Positions 35,062-44,090 of a stretch of DNA of 64,000 nt are shown piece by piece. The DNA lies in assembly GCF_900102015.1 (NCBI RefSeq), contig NZ_FNAT01000001.1, forward strand, positions 620,001-684,000, in the 5' to 3' direction. The notes below the pieces were generated by a model, which did not search any database, was not told the DNA's origin, and saw only the letters and a list, made by a program, of their open reading frames with translations. Origin of the DNA: Limimaricola pyoseonensis. Its GTDB lineage: Bacteria; Pseudomonadota; Alphaproteobacteria; Rhodobacterales; Rhodobacteraceae. Numbering within the stretch: the first letter of the stretch is position 1; the number at the start of each line of letters is the position of its first letter. The translations under genes were made by a program, and so were the position numbers.

Positions 35062-35325
35062 TCAGCCCTGGCGCCCGGCGCGTCCGCCGCGCCGCTTCGG
35101 CGGCGCGCTGCCGTTCAGCCCCTCGACCAGCACCGCGGTCATCGGGTGGCCCTGCGGCGCGGTGGCGTGGCGCTCCAGCAGCCGCCGGATCGCCATGGCG
35201 CTGTCGGTGTCCTCGGGCAGCGACAAGGCCCAGTCGAGAAAGATCGAGCGGCATTCCTCCGGCCCGATCCCCTCGATCCGGTAGGCTTCCCGCACCAGCC
35301 CCTTGGGGTCGATCGCATCCTTCAT
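35062..35325 (-). CDS. Conserved hypothetical protein behind glnE
   Basis: 87 residues; its ATG overlaps the glnE stop by 4 bp (ATGA), so the two are translated together. The N-terminal 60 residues (MKDAIDPKGLVREAYRIEGIGPEECRSIFLDWALSLPEDTDSAMAIRRLLERHA) look like a compact helical domain. The C-terminus is basic and Gly/Arg-rich. No known domain is recognised. The tight link to glnE is the main functional clue. Confidence 0.8.
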   Translation of the reverse strand: MKDAIDPKGLVREAYRIEGIGPEECRSIFLDWALSLPEDTDSAMAIRRLLERHATAPQGHPMTAVLVEGLNGSAPPKRRGGRAGRQG

Positions 35326-38096
35326 TCGCCGTCTCCCTGAAGCGCCTGCGCGATCACCGCCTCGGCCCTTTCGGCGCGCGCGTCAAGGGCGCGGCGCAGC
35401 GCGTCGAGATCCTCGGCCCCGGTTTCGCGCAGCATCAGGCGCTCGCCGCCTTCGGCGAAGCGCTCGGGCGGCGCGCCGCCGCCGGTCAGAAGCCGGATCA
35501 CGCATTGCACCCGGCGCATCAGCATCGCCGCCTCGGTCAGATCGGCCGCCGCGTCCTCGCCGATCAGCCCCGCCTCGCGCCCGGCCGCGATCTGGGCGGG
35601 CACCTCGCGGGCGGGCGAGCCCGCGCGCAGCGCGAGGCTCTGCGCGAACAGCTCGACATCCTGCAGCCGCCCCGGCCCGTCGCGCAGCGCCCAGCCGCCC
35701 TGCGCGGGCCGCGCCTCGGCCAGCCGCGCCCGCATCGCGGCGAGGTCGTCGCGCACGCTGGTGCCCCGCGCCTTCTCGGCGATCAGCTCGCGGCGGAACG
35801 CCTCCACCTCCTCGCGCAGCGCCGGCTCGCCGGCGATCGGCCGGGCGCGGGTCAGCGCCAGGTGCTCCCAGGTCCATGCCTCGTCCTGCTGGTAGGCGCG
35901 GAAGGCCGGCAGCGCGGTCGCCACCGGCCCCTGCCGCCCCGAGGGGCGCAGCCGCATGTCGACCTCGTAGAGCTTGCCCTCGGATGTCGGCGCGCTCAGC
36001 GCGGTGATCAGCCCCTGGGTGAAGCGCGAATACCAGGCCCGCGCGGCCAGCGGGCGCGGCCCGTCGGAGGCGTCCTGCCCGTCGGCGTCGTAGATCACGA
36101 TCAGGTCGAGATCCGATGACGAGCCCAGCCGTCCCGCCCCGAGCGAGCCCATGGCGAGCACGGTGAGCCCGCGCCCCGGCGGCGGGCCGTGGCGTCGGGC
36201 CATGTCGTCGATCACCACCGGCACCAGCGCCGCGACGGCGGCCTCGGCCAGTTCCGCGTATTCCTGCCCGGCGCGGTCGGCGTCGATCAGCCCGCGCAGG
36301 TGGTGCACGCCGATGCGGAAATGGATCTCCTTGGCCCAGACCCGCGCCGCGTCGAGCCGCGCCTCGTGGTCGGGCTGGCGCGCCAGCCGGTCCGACAGCT
36401 CAGAGCGCAGCGCCTCACATCCCGGCCAGTCGGCGAAGAAGCCGCCGCCGATCACCGCGTCGAGCACGCCGGCGTTGCGCGACAGGTACTTGGCCAACCC
36501 CGGCGCGGTGGCGCAGATGTCCACCAGGAGCCGCGTGAGCTGCGGGTTGGCCTCGAACAGCGAGAAAAGCTGCACCCCGGCCGGCAGCCCGGCGAGGAAG
36601 GCGTCGAACTGCGCCAGCGCCTCGTCGGGGCGCGCGGCCTCCGACAGCATCTTCAGGATCTCGGGGCGCAGCCGGTCGAAGATCTCGACCGCCCGGTCCG
36701 AGCGCAGCGCCGGGTAGCCGGGCCAGCGCGCCGTGGTCTCGCGGCCGAAATCCGGCACCGCCTCGCCCGCGCCGCCCGGCGCGAAGAAGTCCTCGGTCAG
36801 CTCGTGCACCGCCTCCAGCCGCTCGGTCAGCTCGGCTCCCAGCTCGGCGGCGTCGCGGTCCATGAAGGCCGCGAGCCGGGCGAAGCCCTCTTCCGTGGAG
36901 GGCAGCATGTGGGTCTGCTGGTCGGCGATCATCTGCACCCGGTGCTCGACCTCGCGATGCGCGCGGTAATGCGTGGTCAGCCCCTCGGCCACGCCGGCCT
37001 CGATCCAGCCCGCCTGCGCCAGCCGCTCCAGCCCCTCGACCGTGCCGCGCACCCTGAGCGAGGCATCGCGCCCGCCCGAGATGAGCTGCCGCGTCTGGGT
37101 GAAGAACTCGATCTCGCGGATGCCGCCGCGGCCGAGCTTCATGTCGTGGCCCATGAGGTTGAGCGCGCCGCCCAACCCCTTGTGGTCACGGATCTTCAGC
37201 CGCATGTCGTGGGCGTCGCGGATCGCGTGGAAGTCGAGATGCCGCCGCCAGATGAAGGGCCTGAGCGTCGAGACGAACTGCCCGCCGGCGGCGAGGTCGC
37301 CCGCGCAGGGCCGCGCCTTGATCCAGGCGGCGCGCTCCCAAGTGCGGCCGACGCTTTCATAGTACTGCTCGGCCGCGCCCATCGACAGGCAGACCGGCGT
37401 CACGGCGGCGTCGGGCCTGAGCCGCAGGTCGGTGCGGAAGACGTAGCCCTCGCCGGTGAGATCCCCGATCAGCGCCGCGAGCTGGCGGGTGACGCGCACG
37501 AGGATGGCGCGGGCCTCGTGGCGGTCGGCCTCGTCGTAGCGGGTCTCGTCGTAGAGGCAGATCAGGTCGATGTCCGAACTGTAGTTCAGCTCGAAGGCGC
37601 CCATCTTGCCCATCGCGAAGACGCACATTCCGGCGCCGGTCTCGAGGTCGGCCTCGGTGATGCCCGGCAGCTTGCCGCGCGCCACCTGCGGCGCGAGCAG
37701 CGCCCTGAGCCCGGCCTGCAGCCCGGCATCGGCGAGCCGCGTCAGGCTGCCCGTCACCTCCTCGAGCGGCCATGCGCCGCCCAGGTCGGCGAGCGCCGCA
37801 ATGAGCGCCACGCGCCGCTTGGCTTGCCGCAGCCGCGGCGCCAGCGCGGCCGCGTCGAGCCCGTCGAAGCTTGCCAGCTCGGCCTCAACCGCGGCTTCCG
37901 GGTCGGCGCAGGCCGCCTCCAGCCAGGCCGCCTCGCGGCCGATCAGCCCGGCGAGGAAGGGGCTGCAGCCGGCGGTGCCGCCGATCAGCTCGGCAAGGCC
38001 GCCCGAGGCCCAGCCGCATTCGGCGCGGGCCTCATGGGCGCGATCGGTGTCGAAGGGGCGCGGGGCGCGGCGCAGGCGCGAGGCGAGATCGGTCAT
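35322..38096 (-). CDS. glnE: Bifunctional glutamine synthetase adenylyltransferase/deadenylase
   Basis: 924 residues from the ATG at 38096 (MTDLASRLRRAPRPFD). The frame extends to 38879, but that part runs antisense to the DUF2852 gene. Two nucleotidyltransferase domains are present. The N-terminal deadenylase has FELNYSSDIDLICLYDE; the C-terminal adenylylase has GRLGSSSDLDLIVIYD. Between them lies the helical linker and PII-contact region (RHREVEHRVQMIADQQTHMLP). GlnE tunes glutamine synthetase to nitrogen status. It is divergent from the DUF2852 gene, with paired operators between. Confidence 0.95.
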   Translation of the reverse strand: MTDLASRLRRAPRPFDTDRAHEARAECGWASGGLAELIGGTAGCSPFLAGLIGREAAWLEAACADPEAAVEAELASFDGLDAAALAPRLRQAKRRVALIAALADLGGAWPLEEVTGSLTRLADAGLQAGLRALLAPQVARGKLPGITEADLETGAGMCVFAMGKMGAFELNYSSDIDLICLYDETRYDEADRHEARAILVRVTRQLAALIGDLTGEGYVFRTDLRLRPDAAVTPVCLSMGAAEQYYESVGRTWERAAWIKARPCAGDLAAGGQFVSTLRPFIWRRHLDFHAIRDAHDMRLKIRDHKGLGGALNLMGHDMKLGRGGIREIEFFTQTRQLISGGRDASLRVRGTVEGLERLAQAGWIEAGVAEGLTTHYRAHREVEHRVQMIADQQTHMLPSTEEGFARLAAFMDRDAAELGAELTERLEAVHELTEDFFAPGGAGEAVPDFGRETTARWPGYPALRSDRAVEIFDRLRPEILKMLSEAARPDEALAQFDAFLAGLPAGVQLFSLFEANPQLTRLLVDICATAPGLAKYLSRNAGVLDAVIGGGFFADWPGCEALRSELSDRLARQPDHEARLDAARVWAKEIHFRIGVHHLRGLIDADRAGQEYAELAEAAVAALVPVVIDDMARRHGPPPGRGLTVLAMGSLGAGRLGSSSDLDLIVIYDADGQDASDGPRPLAARAWYSRFTQGLITALSAPTSEGKLYEVDMRLRPSGRQGPVATALPAFRAYQQDEAWTWEHLALTRARPIAGEPALREEVEAFRRELIAEKARGTSVRDDLAAMRARLAEARPAQGGWALRDGPGRLQDVELFAQSLALRAGSPAREVPAQIAAGREAGLIGEDAAADLTEAAMLMRRVQCVIRLLTGGGAPPERFAEGGERLMLRETGAEDLDALRRALDARAERAEAVIAQALQGDGE

Positions 38097-38174
38097 GCGC
38101 GCCACGTTGCGGCCGGGCGCGGGCGGCGTCAATCGCTCCCCTGACGGGCCCGTCGCGCGGCCTGCGACCGAAAA

Positions 38175-38193
38175 ATGTGAAAACCCTTCACAT
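38175..38193. promoter_or_regulatory. Operator candidate 1 in the glnE/DUF2852 spacer
   Basis: ATGTGAA-AACCC-TTCACAT: perfect 7 bp arms around a five-base spacer. The same arms and spacing recur at 38233-38251. Confidence 0.6.
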
Positions 38194-38232
38194 GACCCCT
38201 TGAAGCGGCGATCCGCCGCGCCCAGATGAGAG

Positions 38233-38251
38233 ATGTGAAAGACATTCACAT
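38233..38251. promoter_or_regulatory. Operator candidate 2 in the glnE/DUF2852 spacer
   Basis: ATGTGAA-AGACA-TTCACAT: the same arms and spacing as the copy at 38175-38193, with centres 58 bp apart. The arm length and N5 spacing do not fit CRP (TGTGA-N6-TCACA). Confidence 0.6.
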
Positions 38252-38253
38252 TA

Positions 38254-38334
38254 CCACCGACCCCGAAGGGGTCACACTGTCCACCGGCCCCGAAAGGGCC
38301 TCTCTGCCCACCGGCCCGACCAAGGCCTCTCTGC
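38254..38334 (+). repeat. Three tandem 27 bp imperfect repeats in the leader of the DUF2852 gene
   Basis: Units 38254-38280, 38281-38307 and 38308-38334 each start CCACCG and (units 2 and 3) end CCTCTCTGC; each can form a small GGCCC/GGGCC-type hairpin. The last unit runs into the AAGGAG ribosome site of the gene. The unit is nine codons, so in one frame it encodes a T-G-P-x-x-A-S-L-x repeat, but that frame has no ribosome site. Confidence 0.6.
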
Positions 38335-38348
38335 AAGGAGCCCCACCG

Positions 38349-38822
38349 ATGTCCACGACCATGTCCCTGCCTCCCCGCTACGGCCGCACCGGCCCCGGCG
38401 GCTGGCTGCGCCGCGGCGAAGCCTGGCTCGACGCCCGCGGCAAGCCCGCCTGGATCGCCGCCATGGTGCTCGGCTTCGTCGCCTTCTGGCCCGTGGGTCT
38501 CGCCCTTCTCGCCTACATGATCTGGAGCAAGCGCATGTTCTCCGCCTCCTGCCGCGGCCGCAGCCGCACCCGCCACGTCTCGCCCTTCGCCGCCATGCGG
38601 CCCTCGGGCAACAGCGCCTTCGACGCCTACAAGGCCGAGACGCTGCGCCGGCTCGAGGACGAGCAGCACGCCTTCGAGGCCTTCCTCGAGCGGCTGCGCG
38701 AGGCCAAGGACAAGGCCGAGTTCGACCAGTTCATGGACGACCGCGCCCGCAAGGCCCGCGAGGCGGCCGAGCGCGGCGACGACGAGAACGGCAACGGCAA
38801 CGGCGACAAGGACGCCGCCTGA
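38349..38822 (+). CDS. DUF2852 domain membrane protein
   Basis: 157 residues from the ATG at 38349, behind AAGGAG; the longer frame from 38226 would begin inside an operator. One hydrophobic segment (KPAWIAAMVLGFVAFWPVGLALLAYMIW) is followed by a charged C-terminal half: FDAYKAETLRRLEDEQHAFEAFLERLREAKDKAEFDQFMDDRARKARE, probably a coiled coil or helical hairpin. This matches DUF2852, a family of unknown role. It has the most elaborate upstream region in the window. Confidence 0.85.
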   Translation: MSTTMSLPPRYGRTGPGGWLRRGEAWLDARGKPAWIAAMVLGFVAFWPVGLALLAYMIWSKRMFSASCRGRSRTRHVSPFAAMRPSGNSAFDAYKAETLRRLEDEQHAFEAFLERLREAKDKAEFDQFMDDRARKAREAAERGDDENGNGNGDKDAA

Positions 38823-38835
38823 GCCCGACCGAACC

Positions 38836-38857
38836 GGGCGGCCCCGCGGGGCCGCCC
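38836..38857 (+). terminator. GC-rich hairpin after the DUF2852 gene
   Basis: GGGCGGCCCC (38836-38845) and GGGGCCGCCC (38848-38857) form a 10 bp stem followed only by TTG. It is a probable weak terminator. Confidence 0.45.
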
Positions 38858-38893
38858 TTGCCCGTCCCCCCACCGGCATGAGAGGATCGCGCC

Positions 38894-39358
38894 ATGACCG
38901 CCGCTCCCAGCTTCGCCGCGCGACTGCGCGGCCTGCCCGACCCCGAGACCGCGCCCGAATTCTACGAGGGCGTGCCGATGAAGCGGGCCCTGGCCTGGCT
39001 GATCGACGTCGCCGTCATCTTCGTGGCGAGCCTGCTGCTTCTGCCCTTCACCGCCTTCCTGGGGCTCTTCGTCTTCCCGGCGATGCTGGCCGTGGTGGGC
39101 TTTCTCTACCGCTGGGCCACGATCTCGGCGCGCTCGGCCACCTGGGGCATGCGGATGATGGCGATCGAGCTGCGCGACGGCGACGACCGGCCGCTCGACA
39201 CCACGCAGGCGTTTCTGCACACGGCCGGCTACGCGGTGTCGGTCATGGTGATGCCGCTGCAGCTCGTCTCCATGGCGATGATGCTGCTCACCCCGCACGG
39301 CCAGGGGTTGACCGACAGCATCCTCGCCACCACCGCGATGCGGCGCAGCCGCGGCTGA
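38894..39358 (+). CDS. RDD family membrane protein
   Basis: 154 residues. The RDD signature is seen as FYEGVPMKRALAWLIDVAVIFVASLLLLPF (Arg, Asp, with a second Asp in the family replaced here). Further membrane segments are FLGLFVFPAMLAVVGFLY and AGYAVSVMVMPLQLVSMAMMLL. SATWGMRMMAIELRDGDDRPL matches the usual 'ATpGkrllgl.v' loop of RDD proteins. The role is unknown; some RDD proteins take part in ion transport. Confidence 0.85.
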   Translation: MTAAPSFAARLRGLPDPETAPEFYEGVPMKRALAWLIDVAVIFVASLLLLPFTAFLGLFVFPAMLAVVGFLYRWATISARSATWGMRMMAIELRDGDDRPLDTTQAFLHTAGYAVSVMVMPLQLVSMAMMLLTPHGQGLTDSILATTAMRRSRG

Positions 39359-39459
39359 CGCTGCGTCGGCGATCTGCCGAAGCGTTCGGCCGGGGACTTG
39401 GCAGACCCCCGACCGGGCGCTAGCCTCTGTTGCGGACCAGCCGACGGACAGCAGACGCC

Positions 39460-40296
39460 ATGCGCCACACACTGCCCTTTGCGCCGCAATTCTACGTGAC
39501 GGCCCCGCAGCCCTGCCCGTATCTCGCGGACCGGATGGAGCGGAAGCTGTTCACCGCGTTGCAGGGCGAACAGGCCGAGAAGCTGAACGACGCGCTCTCC
39601 AAGCAGGGCTTCCGCCGCAGCCAGAACGTGCTCTACCGCCCCTCCTGCGCCGATTGCACCGCCTGCCTCTCGGCCCGGATCGACGTGTCGAAATTCGCGC
39701 CCTCGCGCAGCCAGGCGCGCGTGCTCCGGCGCAACCGCGACCTGTCGCGCCGCGCCACCTCGCCCTGGGCCACCGAGGAGCAGTACGCGCTGTTCCGCGA
39801 CTATCTCGACAGCCGCCACGCCGAGGGCGGCATGGCCGACATGGACATGTTCGAGTTCGCCGCCATGGTCGAGGAGACGCCGGTGCGCTCGCGGCTGGTG
39901 GAATACACCGACCCCGACCGCATCGAGGACGACCGGCGCGGGCTGCGCGCGGTCTGCCTCACCGACATCCTCGATGACGGGCTGTCGATGGTCTATTCCT
40001 TCTTCGACCCGTCAGAGCCGCGCCGCTCGCTCGGCACCCACCTGATCCTGGACCATGTCCGCATCGCGCGCGAGATGGAGCTGCCTTACGTCTATCTCGG
40101 CTACTGGGTGCCCGGCAGCCCGAAGATGGACTACAAGGCCCGCTTCTCGGGGCTCGAGATCTACCGCGCCGGGCGCTGGCAGCCGCTGGGCGACCCGAAG
40201 GGCTACGATTCCGAGACCCACCCGCTCTCGGTCGCGCCGATCTCCGAACAGGTGGCCCGGATCGCCCTGCCCGACACCCGGCCCGTGCCGGGCTGA
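39460..40296 (+). CDS. bpt: Aspartate/glutamate leucyltransferase (bacterial aminoacyl-tRNA--protein transferase)
   Basis: 278 residues from the ATG at 39460 ([22 protein letters not shown]). The N-terminal cysteine cluster ([15 protein letters not shown]) and [14 protein letters not shown], plus the C-terminal [42 protein letters not shown], are diagnostic of the Ate1/Bpt family. It attaches leucine (or arginine) to N-terminal Asp/Glu, marking proteins for ClpS-ClpAP. Leucyl specificity is by family inference. Confidence 0.9.
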   Translation: MRHTLPFAPQFYVTAPQPCPYLADRMERKLFTALQGEQAEKLNDALSKQGFRRSQNVLYRPSCADCTACLSARIDVSKFAPSRSQARVLRRNRDLSRRATSPWATEEQYALFRDYLDSRHAEGGMADMDMFEFAAMVEETPVRSRLVEYTDPDRIEDDRRGLRAVCLTDILDDGLSMVYSFFDPSEPRRSLGTHLILDHVRIAREMELPYVYLGYWVPGSPKMDYKARFSGLEIYRAGRWQPLGDPKGYDSETHPLSVAPISEQVARIALPDTRPVPG

Positions 40297-40375
40297 AGGG
40301 CACCTTCGCCACGATCCCGGCCCGAGGCTCGCGACGGACCGGCCGGGGCGCAGCCCGGCCGACCGGGGCCGCGCC

Positions 40376-42025
40376 TCAGGCCCGTTCGCCGTCCACCCGG
40401 TACCAGCGGTAGCCGTAACCCGGCAGCGCGATCTCCGCGCCCGGCGGGATCGGGTCGCGCGCCGCCTCGTCCGGCCCGCCCAGCAGCGACACGAGGTGAT
40501 GCGCGTCGCCGAGATCGGGCGCGCAGGTCACAGGCTCGCCGGAGAAGTTGTGCAGCGTCACCACCCGCGCGCCGCGCCAGCGGCTCTCGAGCCCCAGCAC
40601 CTCTGCCGGCAGCCCCTCCAGCACCCGCGTCTCGCCCCAGCCGATCTCCGGGCAGGCGCGGCGCGTCCGCACCATCTGCTGCACCCGGCTGAGCAGGCTG
40701 CCCGGCCGGCCGCGCTGCGCCGCCACCGAGGTCTCGTGAAAGCCGAGCGGCCCCTCCTCGACCACCGGCCGCACCGGGTCGCAGTCCGCGCGCGAAAAGC
40801 CGCCGCGATGCTCGTCGGCCCATTGCATCGGCGTGCGCACCGCGTCGCGCTCGGGCTGCGACAGGTCCTCGCCCATGCCGATCTCGTCGCCATACCACAT
40901 CACCGGCGTACCCGGCAGCGCGAACAGCAGCGACTGCGCCAGCGCCACCCGGTCGGTGTCGCCCAGCATCGGCGCGAGGCGGCGGCGCAAGCCGCGCCCA
41001 TAAAGCTGCATGTCCTCCTCCGGGCCGAAGGCGTCGAACACCTCCTGCCGTTCCGCCTCCGACAGCTTGTCGAGCGACAGCTCGTCGTGGTTGCGCAGGA
41101 AGGTCGCCCATTGCGCCTGCACCGGCGGCCCCTCGGGCCGCGTGCCCAGCGCCCGGATCACCGGCTCGGCCTGCCCCCGCGCGAAGCCCAGCCACAGCGC
41201 CTGGTTCAGCGGGAAGTCGAGGATCAGGTGCATCCGCTCGTCGGCGCCGAACTCGCGCCCGCCGAAATACTCGGGCGCCTTCTCGCGCTCGATGTTGGCC
41301 TCCGCCAGCATGATCGCCCCGGCGCGCCGCCAGCTCAGGAAGTCGCGCATCTCCGACAACAGCAGATGCGGGTCGCGGTCCGGCTCCTCCTTAAGCCCCT
41401 TGTACTCGATCAGGAAGGGCACCGCGTCGATCCGGAAGCCCGAGACCCCGAGCTCCAGCCAGTAGCCCATGATCTTCAGGATCTCGGCCCGCACATCCGA
41501 GTTGGCGATGTTGAGATCGGCCTGGTGCTCGTAGAAGCGGTGCATGTACCACGCGCCGGCCGTCTCGTCGAAGGTCCAGACCGCCTCCTGCACGCCGGGA
41601 AAGATGATCCCTTCCGTGATGTCCTCGGGCTTCTCCTCCGACCAGACATACCAGTCGCGATAGGGGCTGTCGGGGTCCGATCGGGCGCTTTGGAACCACG
41701 GGTGGTCGGTCGAAGTGTGGTTGACGACGAGGTCCACGATCACCTTCAGCCCGCGGTCGGCGGCGGCGCGGCTGAAGGCCACGAAGTCGCCCGGGTTCCC
41801 GAGCCGCGGATCGACGCCGTAGAAATCGGTGATGTCGTAGCCGTTGTCGCGGTTCGGCGTCGGGTAGAACGGGTTGAGCCAGACCGCCGTGGCCCCCAGC
41901 CCCTCGACATGATCGAGCCGGTGCTCGAGCCCGCGGAAATCGCCCACCCCGTCGCCCGACGCGTCCATGTAGGTCTCGACGTCGAGGCAGTAGATCACCG
42001 CGTTCTTGTACCACAGATCCATCAT
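40376..42025 (-). CDS. GH13 alpha-glucosidase/trehalose synthase-like enzyme
   Basis: 549 residues from the ATG at 42025, behind GGAAGGA. The (beta/alpha)8 catalytic residues are present: nucleophile Asp in SGFRIDAVPF, acid/base Glu in AIMLAEANIE, and the third Asp in FLRNHDEL. The opening WYKNAVIYCLDVETYMDASGDGVGDFRGL and GLGATAVWLNPFYPTP resemble the TreS/oligo-glucosidase branch, which isomerises maltose to trehalose or cleaves alpha-glucosides. The usual TreS start has a Gln where YCLDVE has Cys. No maltokinase or glgE is near. Substrate is uncertain. Confidence 0.85.
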   Translation of the reverse strand: MMDLWYKNAVIYCLDVETYMDASGDGVGDFRGLEHRLDHVEGLGATAVWLNPFYPTPNRDNGYDITDFYGVDPRLGNPGDFVAFSRAAADRGLKVIVDLVVNHTSTDHPWFQSARSDPDSPYRDWYVWSEEKPEDITEGIIFPGVQEAVWTFDETAGAWYMHRFYEHQADLNIANSDVRAEILKIMGYWLELGVSGFRIDAVPFLIEYKGLKEEPDRDPHLLLSEMRDFLSWRRAGAIMLAEANIEREKAPEYFGGREFGADERMHLILDFPLNQALWLGFARGQAEPVIRALGTRPEGPPVQAQWATFLRNHDELSLDKLSEAERQEVFDAFGPEEDMQLYGRGLRRRLAPMLGDTDRVALAQSLLFALPGTPVMWYGDEIGMGEDLSQPERDAVRTPMQWADEHRGGFSRADCDPVRPVVEEGPLGFHETSVAAQRGRPGSLLSRVQQMVRTRRACPEIGWGETRVLEGLPAEVLGLESRWRGARVVTLHNFSGEPVTCAPDLGDAHHLVSLLGGPDEAARDPIPPGAEIALPGYGYRWYRVDGERA

Positions 42026-42160
42026 CGCGCGTCCTTCCCGCCATCTGCCCCGCCATCTGACCGGCGAGCTAGGACGCGGCGCGGGCGCGGCGAGACGGCG
42101 GCACGCGAAAAAGGGGCGGACCGATGGCCCGCCCCGCACTCGTCAAACACCGCCTTGGTT

Positions 42161-44038
42161 TCAGCCGATCTCGGCGCCGTCGAGACGGCGGATCGCCACG
42201 ATCGAGGAGCGCGGCAGCGCCTCCGGGTCGGGGAAGTTGTCGGGGTGCTGGATGCCCACGAACATCGTCCTGCGGTCCGCCGAGAAGGTCGCGCCGGTCA
42301 CCTCCGAGCCCTTCGGCCCGGTCATGAAGCGCGCGATCTCGCCGGTCTCGGGGTCGCCGCAGAGCATCTGGTTGTTGCCCATCCCGGCGAAATCGCCCTC
42401 GTTGCTGTCGTCGCCGTCGGTCTGGATCCACAGCATGCCGCGGCTGTCGAAGGCCATGCCGTCGGGCGAGTTGAACAGGTTGCCCGGCGTGACGTTGTCG
42501 GAGCCCGCATAGGCGTCCGCATGCACCTCCGGGTTGCCCGCCATCACATAGAGATCCCATGCGAAGGCATCGGCGGCGTGATCCTCGCCCTCGGGCCGCC
42601 AGCGCACGATCTGGCCGTAATGGTTCTCGGCGCGCGGGTTGGGGCCGCCCACCGGGGTCTCGTCGCCGCCGGCATTGGGCTTCACGCCGCGGTTCTTGTT
42701 GTTGGTGAGCGCGCAGTAGGCCTCGGCCCTGACCGGGTTGACCGCCACCCATTCGGGCCGGTCCATCGTGGTCGCCCCCACCGCCGAGCCGGCCTGGCGG
42801 GTGTGGATGTGGATCATCGCGCGGTCCATGCCGGTGGTCTCGGGCGTCAGCGCCAGCCACTCGCCGCGGCCGTCCTCGTGGAACTTCGCGACATAGAGCT
42901 GGCCGTCGTCGAGCAGGCCGGAGGTGTCGCCGCCCTCGGTGTAGGTGCCGTTCGAGACGTAGCGGTAGAGGAACTCGCCGCGCTCGTCGTCGCCCAGATA
43001 GACCACCACACGGCCGTCGGCCGCCAGCGTCACCTCGGCGTTCTCGTGCTTGAAGCGGCCCAGCGCGGTGCGCTTGACCGGCGTCGAGGCGGCGTCCGAG
43101 GGGTCGATCTCGACGACATAGCCGGCGCGGTTCGGCTCGTTCGGCTCGACCGCGAGGTCGAAGCGCGGGTCGAACTGCTCGTAGGCATAGCGCGACTCGT
43201 GGCCGATGCCGTAGCGCTCGAAGCCCTCGGGCAGCTCCAGGTCGGCGTCGGTCGAGCCGAAGTAGCCGTTGAAGTTCTCTTCGCAGGTCAGGTAGGTGCC
43301 CCATGGCGTGCGCCCGGCGCCGCAATTGTTGAAGGTGCCCAGCGCCTCGGTGCCCGACGGGTCGGTCGAGGTCTGGAGCAGCGCGTGCCCCGCCGCCGGG
43401 CCGGAGATCCGCATCGGCGTGCGATGGGTGATGCGGCGGTTGTAGGGGCTGTCGAGCACGACCTCGTAGCCCTGGCCCGCATCCTTCACCTCGAACACCG
43501 CGACGCCCTGGCTGTCCTGCACCTGCCGGATGTCCTCGATCGTGGCCGGGCGGCCCTCGTCGTTCTGCGGCAGGTTGATGTTGAGATTGGCGTATTCGTG
43601 GTTCACCGCGATCACCTCGCGGCCGTCGATCTCGTAGAGATGCATGCCGTCGGTGTTCTCGCCCACCGCGCGGGCCTGCCCCTCATGGGTGGTGCCGGTG
43701 ACGGGGTCGAAGGCCGGCGCGTCCGAGAAGAGCGGGTCGCCCCAGCTGGTCAGCACCTTCCACTCGTAGCCCTCGGGCACGTGCACGGTGAAGTCGGTCG
43801 CGGCCGGGATCGGGGTGAAGGCGAAGCGCGAGGCCGCCTGCGCCCGCGCGCTGGTGGCTCCCATCAGCCCCGAGCCCATCACGGCCGCGCCCGAGCCGAA
43901 GGCCACGAGCCCCGACAGGAAGCCGCGGCGCGACATCGCGCCCGCGACCACGCGGTCGAAATCGGTGGTCTCGTCGGTCGGGCGGCGGCGCTCGTCCCAC
44001 TCGTCCCAGCTGAGTGCGTCGATATCCTTGCGGTTCAT
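42161..44038 (-). CDS. phoX: PhoX family alkaline phosphatase / DUF839 protein, Tat-exported
   Basis: 625 residues. After 35 N-terminal polar residues comes a Tat signal MSRRGFLSGLVAFGSGAAVMGSGLMGATSARAQA. The mature protein has PhoX/DUF839 motifs: GDPLFSDAPAF, VNHEYANLNI, GTYLTCEENFNGYF, ALGRFKHENAEVTL, NSPDGMAFDSRGMLWIQTDGD and SPDGMAF...FVGIQHPDNFPD. PhoX enzymes are Ca2+/Fe3+-dependent periplasmic phosphomonoesterases, common in marine bacteria. A degenerate Pho-box-like direct repeat lies 53 bp upstream. It is divergent from the yihY gene. Confidence 0.9.
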   Translation of the reverse strand: MNRKDIDALSWDEWDERRRPTDETTDFDRVVAGAMSRRGFLSGLVAFGSGAAVMGSGLMGATSARAQAASRFAFTPIPAATDFTVHVPEGYEWKVLTSWGDPLFSDAPAFDPVTGTTHEGQARAVGENTDGMHLYEIDGREVIAVNHEYANLNINLPQNDEGRPATIEDIRQVQDSQGVAVFEVKDAGQGYEVVLDSPYNRRITHRTPMRISGPAAGHALLQTSTDPSGTEALGTFNNCGAGRTPWGTYLTCEENFNGYFGSTDADLELPEGFERYGIGHESRYAYEQFDPRFDLAVEPNEPNRAGYVVEIDPSDAASTPVKRTALGRFKHENAEVTLAADGRVVVYLGDDERGEFLYRYVSNGTYTEGGDTSGLLDDGQLYVAKFHEDGRGEWLALTPETTGMDRAMIHIHTRQAGSAVGATTMDRPEWVAVNPVRAEAYCALTNNKNRGVKPNAGGDETPVGGPNPRAENHYGQIVRWRPEGEDHAADAFAWDLYVMAGNPEVHADAYAGSDNVTPGNLFNSPDGMAFDSRGMLWIQTDGDDSNEGDFAGMGNNQMLCGDPETGEIARFMTGPKGSEVTGATFSADRRTMFVGIQHPDNFPDPEALPRSSIVAIRRLDGAEIG

Positions 44039-44090
44039 GGCTCGTTCCCTCGTTGAGCAGATCTTGCTGCGGCCCTGCTAGGCCCCGCCC

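Noticed and set aside
38175-38251. CRP/FNR sites
   Set aside because: The spacing is TGTGA-N7-TCACA, one base longer than CRP, and the arms extend to 7 bp on both copies.
38226-38348. N-terminal extension of the DUF2852 protein
   Set aside because: The start codon adjoins an operator and lacks a ribosome site, while 38349 has AAGGAG. It is kept as a question in the repeat finding only.
40055-44056. Open frame of 1333 codons on the plus strand
   Set aside because: It is antisense to the GH13 and phoX genes, both of which have complete catalytic motifs.
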